A stretch of 64,000 nt of DNA from Cycas panzhihuaensis (Eukaryota > Cycadophyta): assembly GCA_023213395.1 (NCBI GenBank), contig CM041465.1, positions 183,217,741-183,281,740 of the forward strand. The letters are read 5' to 3'. The notes under the pieces were generated by a model. The model saw nothing but the letters and a program-made list of their open reading frames with translations. It was not told the origin of the DNA and did not search any database. Of the stretch, positions 54,534 through 64,000 are shown piece after piece (position 1 is the first letter of the stretch; each line of letters starts with the position of its first letter). The position numbers were made by a program, and so were the translations under genes.

Positions 54534-55670
54534 TACATCCCACAAGAAAAAACAATATAAGTGTCTTATGCTACTAATCTTTCTTGCTGATTAAAACCCA
54601 AACTTTAAAAAATATAATTGCCAAATCCTCAAGTTCACAGATAACAACAAATCTCCATTCAATATTCCATATTACATAACAAGTGTACTTTTAAGAGAGA
54701 TGAGACTAGAATAGAAGACAATGCAAGGCAATCTCAATGAGAGTATGTGAGAGCGAACAACTAGGAAACCAAACATTAAAGAGACCCAAACAATACCACC
54801 ATTGAAGGTAGAAATGAAATTGCTTCAACCACGAACCATCCCTTGTCCAAATTATAGCCAAAGTCTAACCCATCCCACTAACCATCTCTCCATGTTCACA
54901 TCATATTTCATAAGTGGGTCTACTAGATGCACCAGTTCTATTATTAGGCTTGTATGAATGCATCAGTGCTAACTAATAATGGTACACATAATGGCTTTCA
55001 CAATAGGGCTACATATAATAGCCTTGTTACATGCAACAATTTTCACAAGAGGACTACATATAGCAGCCTTTCCAATTGTGTTATAAAAATTAGCCTCCTC
55101 TAGGTGGTATCCTCTAGCTTACTTTGGCATAACTCTACTCAGAAGCGCATCTATAAAAGAAAATATCAAAGAATTCATGCTCAACAATTCCTCTAAACCT
55201 CAATTCGCTTCTTCAATATTACATGGAATGACCATATGAAAGGTCATTCGAAATGAAGTGAAAAGTCATTAGTGAGATGAAGAGTCAAGAATCATTTCTT
55301 GAGGGTTTCGTGAATACCCTTTCATAAGTGATGCCTTTCTCCACTAGACATTCTCTCTTTAATACCCTTGACATGCCCTTAGTGTTACAATAGCAATGCA
55401 TGATCTCTCTTAAGGTTACAACACATGGACTCTATTAGCGTTATAATAAAAATAAACTCTCTTAGTGTGTTAGAAACAACCTTCTAGGATTATGACCCAC
55501 CCTCCATGGCAAATTAGATCTTAAAATATTCGAAGATTCTAGTGACCTCAAACCAATTATAAGGGACCCACAACATTGTTCCTTAAAGATCATTTAGCAA
55601 AGACTCAAAATCAGATGAAACAATAAGATGACAAAAGGTGAACAGACAGGGACTTCCAAGGAGGAGATTA
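54534..55670. other. Stretch without a recognised gene
   Basis: By position this could hold the 5' LTR of Gypsy D or older pol debris of element K, but no domain can be named. Repeated ACTACATATA-GCAGCC-like segments near 55010-55070 are the only visible structure. Confidence 0.4.
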
Positions 55671-55679
55671 GGTGTGTGT

Positions 55680-56132
55680 AAACTTACAACCTTATAACCG
55701 GTTTTTGCTTATAAAAGTCCCAAGAATAAAAAAACTCTCCCAAATTCAATAGACTCTAATGAGCACGAAGGAAGGTAAGAGCAATTGCCTACCCCTTAAG
55801 GCTTCCACTTACAATCAAGATTTGCAATGTGTTCCAAGTCTCATTCCTTTGCGAAAAGATAGAGAAGCATGCCCCTGCTAGATGATGAGGCAAAACTAGT
55901 GCTAGAGCCAAAAGCAATCCTAGAAGAAAGGTGTAAATAACTTTGCTCTCAAGCAATCTAAGAATGCCTCATCAAATGGCAAGAGCTACTAATTAGAGAT
56001 GCTTCGTGGAAGACACAATCAATTGTCACTCAATTCTCCAATCTCAATGCCTTGAAGACAAAGCATTTTATAATGAGGAGACTTGTAACAAACCATAGGA
56101 ATGATAGGAATGAAAGTGCAAGAAGTGGATAA
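55680..56132 (+). pseudogene. Chromovirus K integrase end and chromodomain
   Basis: AIAYPLRLPLTIKICNVFQVS corresponds to the VAY-L-LP...I-HNVFHVS segment of chromovirus integrases. LDDEAKLVLEPKAILEERCK, then after stops ECLIKWQELLIRDASWK, is a decayed chromodomain. The frame continues through the purine tract and about 49 bases into the LTR, as in elements C and E. The rest of the element is lost. Confidence 0.72.
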
Positions 56133-56600
56133 GACTAGAAAGAAGTTGACCAAAGTAAAGCCATCCAGGAAAAAACCAATTTGAGGGAAGTGGGCCAAAA
56201 CTAAAGCAAGTTACCCAAGATTAGGGAAGTTAGAAATGAAGTATAAATACCTATGGGTTGTGCCTCATTTGGAATCACCAGAAGTGAAAATCTAAATAAG
56301 AAGTGTCATAGGAGTACTCTCAAGAGGGAACCCCTCTTGAAAGGGTACAAAAGCAGTTGTACACTCTCTTTTTTTATTGATACAAAAGCAATTGAGAACA
56401 ATCTAACTTGCATTGTAGTTATTTGTAAAAAACTATGGTTGTTATTTTAGCATTACACTCTTTATTGATATAGTAGTTAGTTGTAAAGACTCTTGATGAA
56501 ATATCTTGTTATCATTTAATGCCTTCCTATTATCAAAATTCTAGTGTCACTCTATTATGTACTATTATTAGTATTTTTTAAGAAGTATAGCCATAGAGAA
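56084..56600 (+). repeat. 3' LTR of chromovirus K, end uncertain
   Basis: It begins TGTAACAAACC after the purine tract AATGAGGAGACT. TATAAATACC at about 56231 is a TATA candidate, placed as in other chromovirus LTRs. No partner copy is present, so the 3' end is only estimated. Confidence 0.55.
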
Positions 56601-58610
56601 TACTTCACAAAGGCAATTCTTGATACATAAAGAAAAAACTATAGTCCAAACAAATCACAAAATACCTCATCAAATGAAGGAATTTGATAAATGAAGAAAC
56701 CTAATGGGAACAAGAAGGAATTCATAGTAACATCCAAGTCTACTATCCTTTGAGGGCAAAGCATCTCAAAGATAGAAGTACATGCTATGAGCTTAGTAAA
56801 GATGGCCCATAGATAGTCCCTATAGAGGATTGGTCACCCTTGTTGACATGGTACATGTTATATGACAATCATTTTTATATAATATTGAACTAATAAGCTA
56901 GCATATAAGTCAAGTTCCCCAAAGTTGTATGCATAAGGCCCACATACCTTCCCTTTAAATAGTCAATTTCGCAAATTACATTCAAGTCTTCCATTGTAAA
57001 AAGAATTACATACTTTTCGAGAAACTCCTTCTCAAAAGGAGGCAAAATTGTAGTAGATCACTCCATTTTTGGTTATGGGAATTTCATTACATCTCTTATT
57101 CCTAGTATAACTCTTATTTTGGTAAAATTCTCATGCATTTCTTGGTGTTTGATATTTGTTCTTTTCTTGTTACTGCCAATGGTCTGCCAAGTCTAATGCA
57201 AATTCTATTTATGTATTCTACAATTCAAATTATTAGAGAGCAAAATTTCTTCATTGTAACTCTGAAAAATTTTACCACCATTACAATATAGAGGGAAAGT
57301 TAGTTTAAATACATTGAGGACACCCTTAATAGATTTGCATGCCTTCTACAAATATTTTGAGAACATTTGTTGCAAGAGTCACCTTAAATAATCTAGAAAT
57401 AAAAAAGAACAATAATACAATACTAAATTTCAACAAACAAATTTAAACAAATTAATATTTCAATCAAATTCAAAGAAGTGACATCGAGATTTTCACTTGT
57501 GCTACCATACCAAACTACACATAAGAAATACTCTTCGAACATATTGACTTAATAGAGAAGATTTTTTCAATGTCTAAGCAACATTCGAGTTTTGTTCTAA
57601 ATCCAAGTCTTCCTTGAGTAGAATCGTATTTAGGAAATCTAACCAATATAGTAGTTTTATCATTCAAGTGAAATGCTTACTACTTTCACAATTTCCATCT
57701 ATGAAAACAATGCATATAGTAAGTTTTCAATTAATAAGGTACAAAAAACTATTTTGAATTGAAGTGAGGAGAAACACCTTAGCAGAAGATTGAATCTGTC
57801 TTGCAGTCATATCCAAAGCTACAGCATACCCTATAAAATACAGTCAATACTTTAGGAATTGTAAGGTCTTTTAAGAAAAGAATTTAACCAATTATAATCC
57901 ACAAATTTGTCAAATGGAAAATCTAATACAACATACAATATCATAGTTGTAACAATTATATTCATGTTTGAATTTAAGAAGAAAAGAAAATACACAAAAT
58001 ATTTTCCAAAGAGAAGGAACTCAAAAAATCTCAAATAACAATCACCAAATAAACAAATCCACATATAAGCCGAGAACATCTAAAATTTCAAAGAAACTAA
58101 ACCATGGAAAAATTGGGCAACCAATAGCTGCAAATTATTTAGATCTCCATTAAATTAGTCAACTTGGAATGCATCTATCTATTTGCATTTTCTTAAGACA
58201 ATGTCTACAATTGTGGCACAAATCCATGTTGGAAACACATCGATGACTTTCCTAGTCATGCCTTTTAAGTCCCTTTTTGAAGCCATGGTACAATTATGAC
58301 TACTAAATAACCTTTCACTTAAATCATTATAACATCTACCAAAATCCATAAATCTACATTCATCATTACATTAGAATACACAATGATATTTAAGAGTGCA
58401 TAAGCAAAACATGAAATTTATTTATTATAAAGTATACCATCTATAACATTGTGCCAACCTGGCAATCCACTATATATGCCTATGAGTCCACCAATTTCCC
58501 ATATTAGTAGGATCCTAATCTTGAGGCTAGCACATTCCTCCCTAGGCATTCATCTCTCAATTGGATTAATATCATCATTGATAGTTTAACTTTGCTCATT
58601 TGCATAGAAG
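56601..58610. other. AT-rich stretch without a recognised gene
   Basis: I see only short frames with no motifs on either strand. It is probably old repeat debris. Confidence 0.45.
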
Positions 58611-58800
58611 CCAATTATTCCATAGTGTCATGTGGATATAAGCCCCCATGTCCTAGTAGAAAATTATTGTTGAAGTAAGAACTGCAATGTGTTTCTAATT
58701 GTCAAATAATATATTCTATGATTGTGCCAATTATTCCATAATGCCATTTGGATATAAGCCACCATGTCCTAGCAAAAATTCAATGTTGAAGTAAGAATCA
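58611..58800 (+). repeat. Imperfect duplication, 116-bp spacing
   Basis: A segment of about 70 bases beginning CCAATTATTCCATA and ending TTGAAGTAAGAA occurs at 58611 and again at 58727, with a few differences. Confidence 0.8.
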
Positions 58801-59620
58801 TATTGAGGCATATTTTGTTAAGATTATTGAATGTTATGTTAACAAAATGGTTAGTTGAGTCGAGTAGTTGGAAGTTGTTACAAAGTGTCATTTCCAAAGA
58901 TATATATATATATATAATAAGAGTAAAGAGAAGGTGGGGTTCGTTCGATGTTGTGCATCTTGATAGTAGTGCACGGTACAAAACTAGTGTGGGATGATCA
59001 TCTCTTACTCTTTGTAAATGATATTGGTGTTGTAACCAATTTTGATGTAATATAATAAAAGATATTGGTTTGCACACATCCTTTAATTACTCTTGGTATG
59101 AAATGTTGTACATATGATGAGGTTGTGTTGATGTTAATACATTGTGAATATTGCCATTTTTCTCTTCACAGAAGAACCCGTGCATATTGAATCAACATCT
59201 TAAGCCATTGCTAATCTAGGAATGAGACAAGATGGAGTAAGGCATTGATAACAAGTTGGGTGCACATGACGATCTGGAATTGGTATGGAAACCAAACATC
59301 ACTAGGAGAATTGATAAGTGTCCAATTCACTGATGAAGATCTTTGGATTATTAATGAATTGATATCTTTTCTACTACGACAAGGTATTGTCACATATTAT
59401 CTTGATAATATCATAGTCTAGGAGCTAATAATGCTTGCCAACATTTTGGACCATGTTCGATCTTAATCACTAGTTCAGAACAACCGACGTATGTTTTCAA
59501 GCATACGAATGGGTCAGAGAAACAATTGCAAATAAGATCTACTTGAATGCATACGTCAAGACAACATGAGTCCAAGTCATTAACACAAATTAATTGGTCA
59601 ATCATAAATTGAGCACAACA
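58801..59620. other. Possible LTR or leader region before Gypsy J
   Basis: A TG-starting AT-rich segment with a (TA) run (about 58902-58917), GTACAA motifs and a polyadenylation-like AATATAATAAAAG near 59050 looks LTR-like and lies upstream of the J gag. No second copy is present to prove it. Confidence 0.3.
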
Positions 59621-59929
59621 AGTGTCGCGAACTAAGGATCAACAACATGGGCCCAACCCAGATTTAAAAGATATTGCGGAAGCATTTGCCCACTTGAGCC
59701 TACAAGAGTGCGAGCAATCTTCAATCAATAGCGCTACACAAGAATAAGAACACACAAGCCCTAAACAAAGATGGGCCCTATTCGGGAAATATTACGAAGT
59801 AAAAAGAAAGGATCAAAAGAACGACTTTAGACAATGAAAGCCATCACAACTAAGACACGCAAGATCACCAGTAAAACCATTGATATCCACAATGGAGACA
59901 TCCAAGGGTACAAAGCAAAAATTACCAAC

Positions 59930-60840
59930 ATTTAATGGTAAAGTAGATGAGGATCCAACTCAACATTGTAACATATGCGAAACAATATGGATGGCGAATG
60001 ACGAAACTAATAAAGATCATTAGTTACAAGCATTTCTGGCAACCCTATGAGACATTGTGAATGACTAGTTTAAAGAATTTAGTGAGGGGCATTTTACAAA
60101 ATGGAGCGATTTACCTGAAGCCTTTGAGAAGGAATTTAGACTTCTACAAGATGATAGTGAAGTGGTGGATCAAATATACAATCTTAAACAAGAAACCAAG
60201 GAGACAGTTATAAGCTATAATACTAAATTAAAAAGTTTAATCAAGGAGATGGACAAAGAAGTAATCGATGGATTAAGGAAAAGGTGGTTTTTAGAAGGGT
60301 TACTTCCAAAATATTGAAGGAAACTTCGAGTAGTTCCCCCTACATCATGTCAAGAGGCGGTTGATAGAGCAATGAGTCCCGAAATCGAGGACAAAGCAGA
60401 AGCATGGCACCAAGATAAAACTACGGAAGTAGAAGTTAAAGAAGAATCTTTTGTTGAAGCATTAAGAGAAGATTTGATGTAAATGATGAAGGACTTCACA
60501 CAACAACACCCAAAAGAACGATGATAGATATGATGTATCAAGTGCAAAACATAAGGACATATGGAGTCAAAATGCTCATAAAGCCAAGTTTTTAAGTACT
60601 GTCACATCTGCAAAATGAATAACCATGATACAGAAGAATGTGGTTTCAATATGCACGCATGTAGACGACAAAAACGAGATGGCAAGAAACTAACAAACCA
60701 CCTTTTAGACGAGCATGTGGATCAAACCAATCAATACCAAAAGGCACTCAAGGGCAACTCATGATACGGTGTTTTCAATGCAAGTTATGGGGACATTTTA
60801 GTAGAAATTGTCCCAACCTTGAAAACCACTACCGCTTTAA
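59930..60840 (+). pseudogene. Gypsy gag with zinc knuckle, element J
   Basis: LPTFNGKVDEDPTQHCN, WFKEFSEGHFTKWSDLPEAFEKEF and NLKQETKETVISYNTKLKSLI form the retrotransposon gag core. Farther on, RCFQCKLWGHFSRNCPN (60767-60820) is a zinc knuckle with exact C-x2-C-x4-H-x4-C spacing. Stops (60316, 60479) and shifts break the frame. Confidence 0.78.
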
Positions 60841-60908
60841 CATTATGACAATGGTGTGGACCTAGAAACCACGATCATGATCATTGTCCACAACAACAAA
60901 ATAAGTCG

Positions 60909-62015
60909 GTGAACCTTGTGGACGTTGAATCTACTAAGCATAAGAATGTTGCCCAAAGTCTACTAGCATATGCTATTTATACACGAAGAAATAAGAAACA
61001 ATATCACGAACCTTTGGAAGACAAGGAGCAATTACGGCAAGCCCAAGATTTAGTACGATCGCTACAAGGGCAAGGGCAAAATGTATCAACGACCCTAGCA
61101 CTAGCGCAACAAAGTCAATCACCGCAAATACCAAAGATGATTACAACTCCACCACAAGGTAATGAAGTTACTACTATGCTAATCAATCAGTTTTTACAAA
61201 CTAAGATACCAATGAAAATTTTGACATTACTTCAACAAGATCCATCATTGCTACGAATATTGGAAGACCATGTGCAACAAACAAAGGCAAAACAAAAGGA
61301 TTTTCTCCAAGTAGGAACAAAGTCAAAAACAGTTATTGCAGAAGACCCTCATATGCAACTAATCAACCAAAACGTTCCCAATATACAAGATTCTCAAATG
61401 GAATATCATCTGCGAACCTTAAGAATGGATCAAGAGATGATGGTCTTAATGACATTATTAGGACATGTTTTAGATAACACGGTGATAGATGGAGGTGCAA
61501 GAATTAATATTATACCAATAACTACTTGGCAAAGAATTGGTAGACCCACATTGTGGCCACCTACAATTTGTCTAAGACTGGCCGATTAGCATGGTGTACA
61601 ACTGCTAGGGATGATGTTAGCACAAAAGTTTGTTGCAAATTTCCTTGTCATCCCAATGATAGACAAAATGCCTCCAGCCTATGATTCACTTCTAAGATGA
61701 CCATGGTTATGCGTCGTACACATACTCCAAAATTGGGGACATAATACATTAGTAATTATGAAAAATAGAAAAGAAATATTAATAAATTTAAACCATCATA
61801 CTATAAATGAAGAAATAACATATTTGAGTTCCTCCGATGAAAAAAATGATGACGAATATGATAATGACAATGTAAAAATGAAGGAGGTTCAACATCCCTT
61901 GAGTACAATATTTGACAATGATAATATATGCGAACTCATTGAGGGTTCGTTGCATTTGGATCTGTGCTCAAAAGATGAGGTAGAATCAAATAGTGGATTG
62001 TTTCATTCGCAGTAA
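60909..62015 (+). pseudogene. Gypsy protease region, element J
   Basis: A 226-codon open frame with a Gln-rich middle ends in TVIDGGARINIIPITTWQRIG, the aspartic protease active site in the D-G-G-A form seen in Tat/Athila-like elements. After a stop at 61587 the domain continues as QLLGMMLAQKFVANFLVIPMI and PPAYDSLLR, and then an acidic frame (61758-62015) of unclear role. Confidence 0.7.
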
Positions 62016-62199
62016 CAAGAATATGAAATATTTTCACCATCATGCTACCTAGTTGATGTAGAACCATTAAATTCTAAACATGCTTACAAGATGGAAGATA
62101 TATACCCATAAATACAAATACCCAAACCAATTTCCCAAAGTCCTTAAAGGGAACCAACCAGCACTTCAAAAGCCTGCTTACAAATTTTCTGATAAGGAG

Positions 62200-62564
62200 C
62201 AATTTTTTTATGATGAAGCACCATAGCAACCAATCGATTTAAGAACTGAACAAAATGTACAGACAATAATGATGTAAAACAAATGGGAACTAACATTAGT
62301 AGCAACAACCACAAAAATCTTCTTACAATATAAGGATGTCTTTGCCTAGGCCTATAACAACTTAAAAGGGATACTGACAAAATTGTGTAAACATAAGATG
62401 AAACTAATACTAGGATCCAAACCGGTGAAACACCAACCTTATCAAATGCATCCTAAATATGCGGAACAAGTGGACATATAGATTAGAAAAATGTTGGATG
62501 TTGGATCATATTTAAGGTAGAAATAAGCGAGTGGTTCTCACTAATTGTGGTTGTTCCTAAGAAG
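62200..62564 (+). pseudogene. Gypsy RT N-terminus, element J
   Basis: PIDLRTEQNVQTIM, YKDVFA with a stop for Trp, AYNNLKGI, LILGSKPVKHQPYQMHPKYAEQVD, IRKMLDVG and VVVPKK make up the entry to Gypsy RT. The domain is cut at VVVPKK by element I. Confidence 0.72.
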
Positions 62565-63100
62565 TGTTGGACCTTTATGTTTAAATGTTAAGTAATCTAC
62601 TTTATATTATAATGCCAATGTACTTTATGTAAGAGTGTTTTATCACCTAATATGATAAAGTACACATCCACATTCTTTCTAGTAGCACAATGTTGTGACT
62701 TGAAGGTCAATGTACCCCTCATGTACTTTGCTCACAAGAAAGCCCAAGGAACACTTGTCTCACATGAAAAGGGCATAGCTTGGATGTTTGAAACTTGCCA
62801 AACATCAAGCCCCCCAAGGTCTCTACTCCAACTCTATATATTGAGACCAATTCTCTTGTATCTAACAAGAGAGTGAGTATTGTGTTATTATGCTACTATT
62901 TTGAATACAAGTTAATCATGTTCATTTGGAATGAGGAACAATTCCTACTCCTCTATATCTTGAGTTCTTTCTTGTGCTTGATTCATATGCTTGCTTCATT
63001 GCTTAGGTGTTCATCTTCATAATCTTACTATTAATGCTAATCATCTTATTTTGTTAACATACTCCCTCTCCAAGTGATTCTAGGGCTATGTTCATTATCA
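62565..63100 (+). repeat. 5' LTR of Copia I (distant G relative)
   Basis: It begins TGTTGGACC. Along its whole length it aligns by eye with the G LTR (CACATCCACATTCTTTCTAG, GCTCACAAGAAAGCCCAAGG and CTTGGATGTTTGA blocks), but at about 70% likeness. The end at TTCATTATCA is set by the primer site two bases later. It interrupts the RT of Gypsy J. Confidence 0.78.
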
Positions 63101-63102
63101 AT

Positions 63103-63114
63103 TGGTATGAGAGC
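63103..63114 (+). other. Primer binding site of Copia I
   Basis: TGGTATGAGAGC is the tRNA-Met site with one change, two bases after the LTR as in the G family. Confidence 0.75.
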
Positions 63115-64000
63115 TAAATGTTATTCTCTTCATTTGATATTAGAGCTTGTTGGAGAGGAGTTTTTTGTTGCTTTTAGATTTGAAGGAGAGATTCCAAACC
63201 CTTGGTGATGGCCTTCGCTCTCTGAAGGCGATCCAACCGCAATTTGGTTTGTTTTTAGTTGTTTTTTATCCTTTTTAAGCATTTGTAGGTTGAAATTTTA
63301 CTAGATTTGATTTTTGGAATTTTTCTGGGGCTTATTTATTGTATCCAGTAAGGAAAATACAAGAATTTCATTGTTTTTCTTTTTTTTTTCTACAATAAAA
63401 AATATTTTTTTGCAGAATTTATTCTCTAATCACTGCAGGATCCTCTCTACTGGCTACAAATTAGTCCAAATTTGCTTCATTCAATAAAACTCTAACCTGC
63501 AATTGCATGCATACTCAGTAGGTCAAATTTCTCATGTTTTGGGAAAATTTCTAAAAGGAAAATGTTTAAATTTTTTGTCAAATATTAGTTGTTGCCTATT
63601 CTAAAGCTCTCTGTGTGGTGCCTAGCCTTGGTCAACCCTATTTTAGTGAGGAAAACTCACTCACATGATGGTTTTGAGATCAGGTTGTTCGTATTTCCCT
63701 CCTCAGGTCATGCACCCCTTCAAAACATCAATCACTCCATTCTCCCTTCACAGTGCACCGTTGGACCTGAAATTTGAGCCATATCATATTCAGGCCTGAA
63801 GAAGGGCCCCCCTAAAATTTCTCTGTGATTGGATGTTCATATGAAAAGATCTCTCCATCTAAAGCTCATGGAAGTCGCCCATGGACTTCCATTTCAATTG
63901 TTTTTCAAAAATTCCGTTTTGAACTATTGCGATATAACTTTGTGCTATATCATTAAACATATGCCTTAGAATATTCTCTTTTACATAATCCTTTTATTCT
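63115..64000 (+). other. Leader of Copia I, runs off the window
   Basis: The segment CTTGGTGATGGCCTTCGC...GAAGGCGATCCAA (63202-63235) matches the G leader and forms a hairpin GCCTTC/GAAGGC (63211-63229). The rest is T-rich and without a recognised frame. Gag would lie beyond the right edge. Confidence 0.6.

Larger units (their letters stand above)
59930..62564 (+). mobile_element. Gypsy element J, cut by element I
   Basis: Gag, zinc knuckle, protease and the start of RT follow each other on the plus strand in Gypsy order. The RT is cut at 62564 by the 5' LTR of element I. The box YKDVFAWAYNNLKGI before RT is characteristic of the Tat/Ogre-like, non-chromovirus branch. No LTR is proven. Confidence 0.75.

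Noticed and set aside
58902-58917. (TA) microsatellite
   Set aside because: Short and of a kind common in plant DNA; no function can be argued.
60909-61589. A 226-codon open frame that could be taken for a host gene
   Set aside because: It ends in a D-G-G-A retropepsin motif, lies after a Gypsy zinc knuckle and before RT, and so is part of element J.

Overview
This window is nuclear DNA from a large, repeat-rich plant genome. All recognisable coding DNA but one fragment belongs to LTR retrotransposons: plant Ty1/Copia elements with initiator-tRNA-Met primer sites, and Ty3/Gypsy elements, several of them chromoviruses with a chromodomain. The exception is a broken piece of a plant UDP-apiose/UDP-xylose synthase gene. 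The low GC content, deep nesting and slow removal of old copies fit a gymnosperm-like genome, but that is inference and no species can be named. I see no intact host gene, rRNA, tRNA gene or CRISPR.

Layout. 1-3147: 3' part of a decayed Copia (L), entering from the left. 3148-4600: AT-rich DNA with a Copia-LTR-like remnant. About 4600-50045: one old minus-strand Gypsy (D), spread over 45 kb because other elements landed in it. Reading left to right these are Copia A (5176-21360, itself holding Copia B 7016-12171 and chromovirus C 14750-20526), a solo LTR of family G (22896-23448), Copia F (24102-44512, itself holding G1 25793-32853 and G2 33421-41203, plus the synthase fragment), and chromovirus E (44576-48646, minus strand). 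A further Copia-type element, H (50046-54528), sits just upstream of the D gag. Almost every insertion has matching TG...CA LTR ends and a 5-6 bp target duplication, and the D, A and F reading frames rejoin when the inserts are removed in thought.

54529-64000: older debris, comprising the 3' end and LTR of a chromovirus (K), AT-rich DNA with a small duplication, a plus-strand Gypsy (J: gag, protease, start of RT), and a Copia 5' LTR and leader (I, distantly related to G) that interrupts the J RT and runs off the right edge.

None of the elements looks autonomous: each carries stops, frameshifts or lost catalytic residues. LTR pairs compared by eye give a relative order that agrees with the nesting: E and F oldest (about 10% or more), A and B about 7%, H about 4%, C and G2 about 3.5%, G1 about 2%. 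The most interesting signals are the captured synthase fragment in F, the gag-only element H, pol frames of three chromoviruses that run into their 3' LTRs, and RNA or palindrome structures conserved in the G-family leader and LTR.
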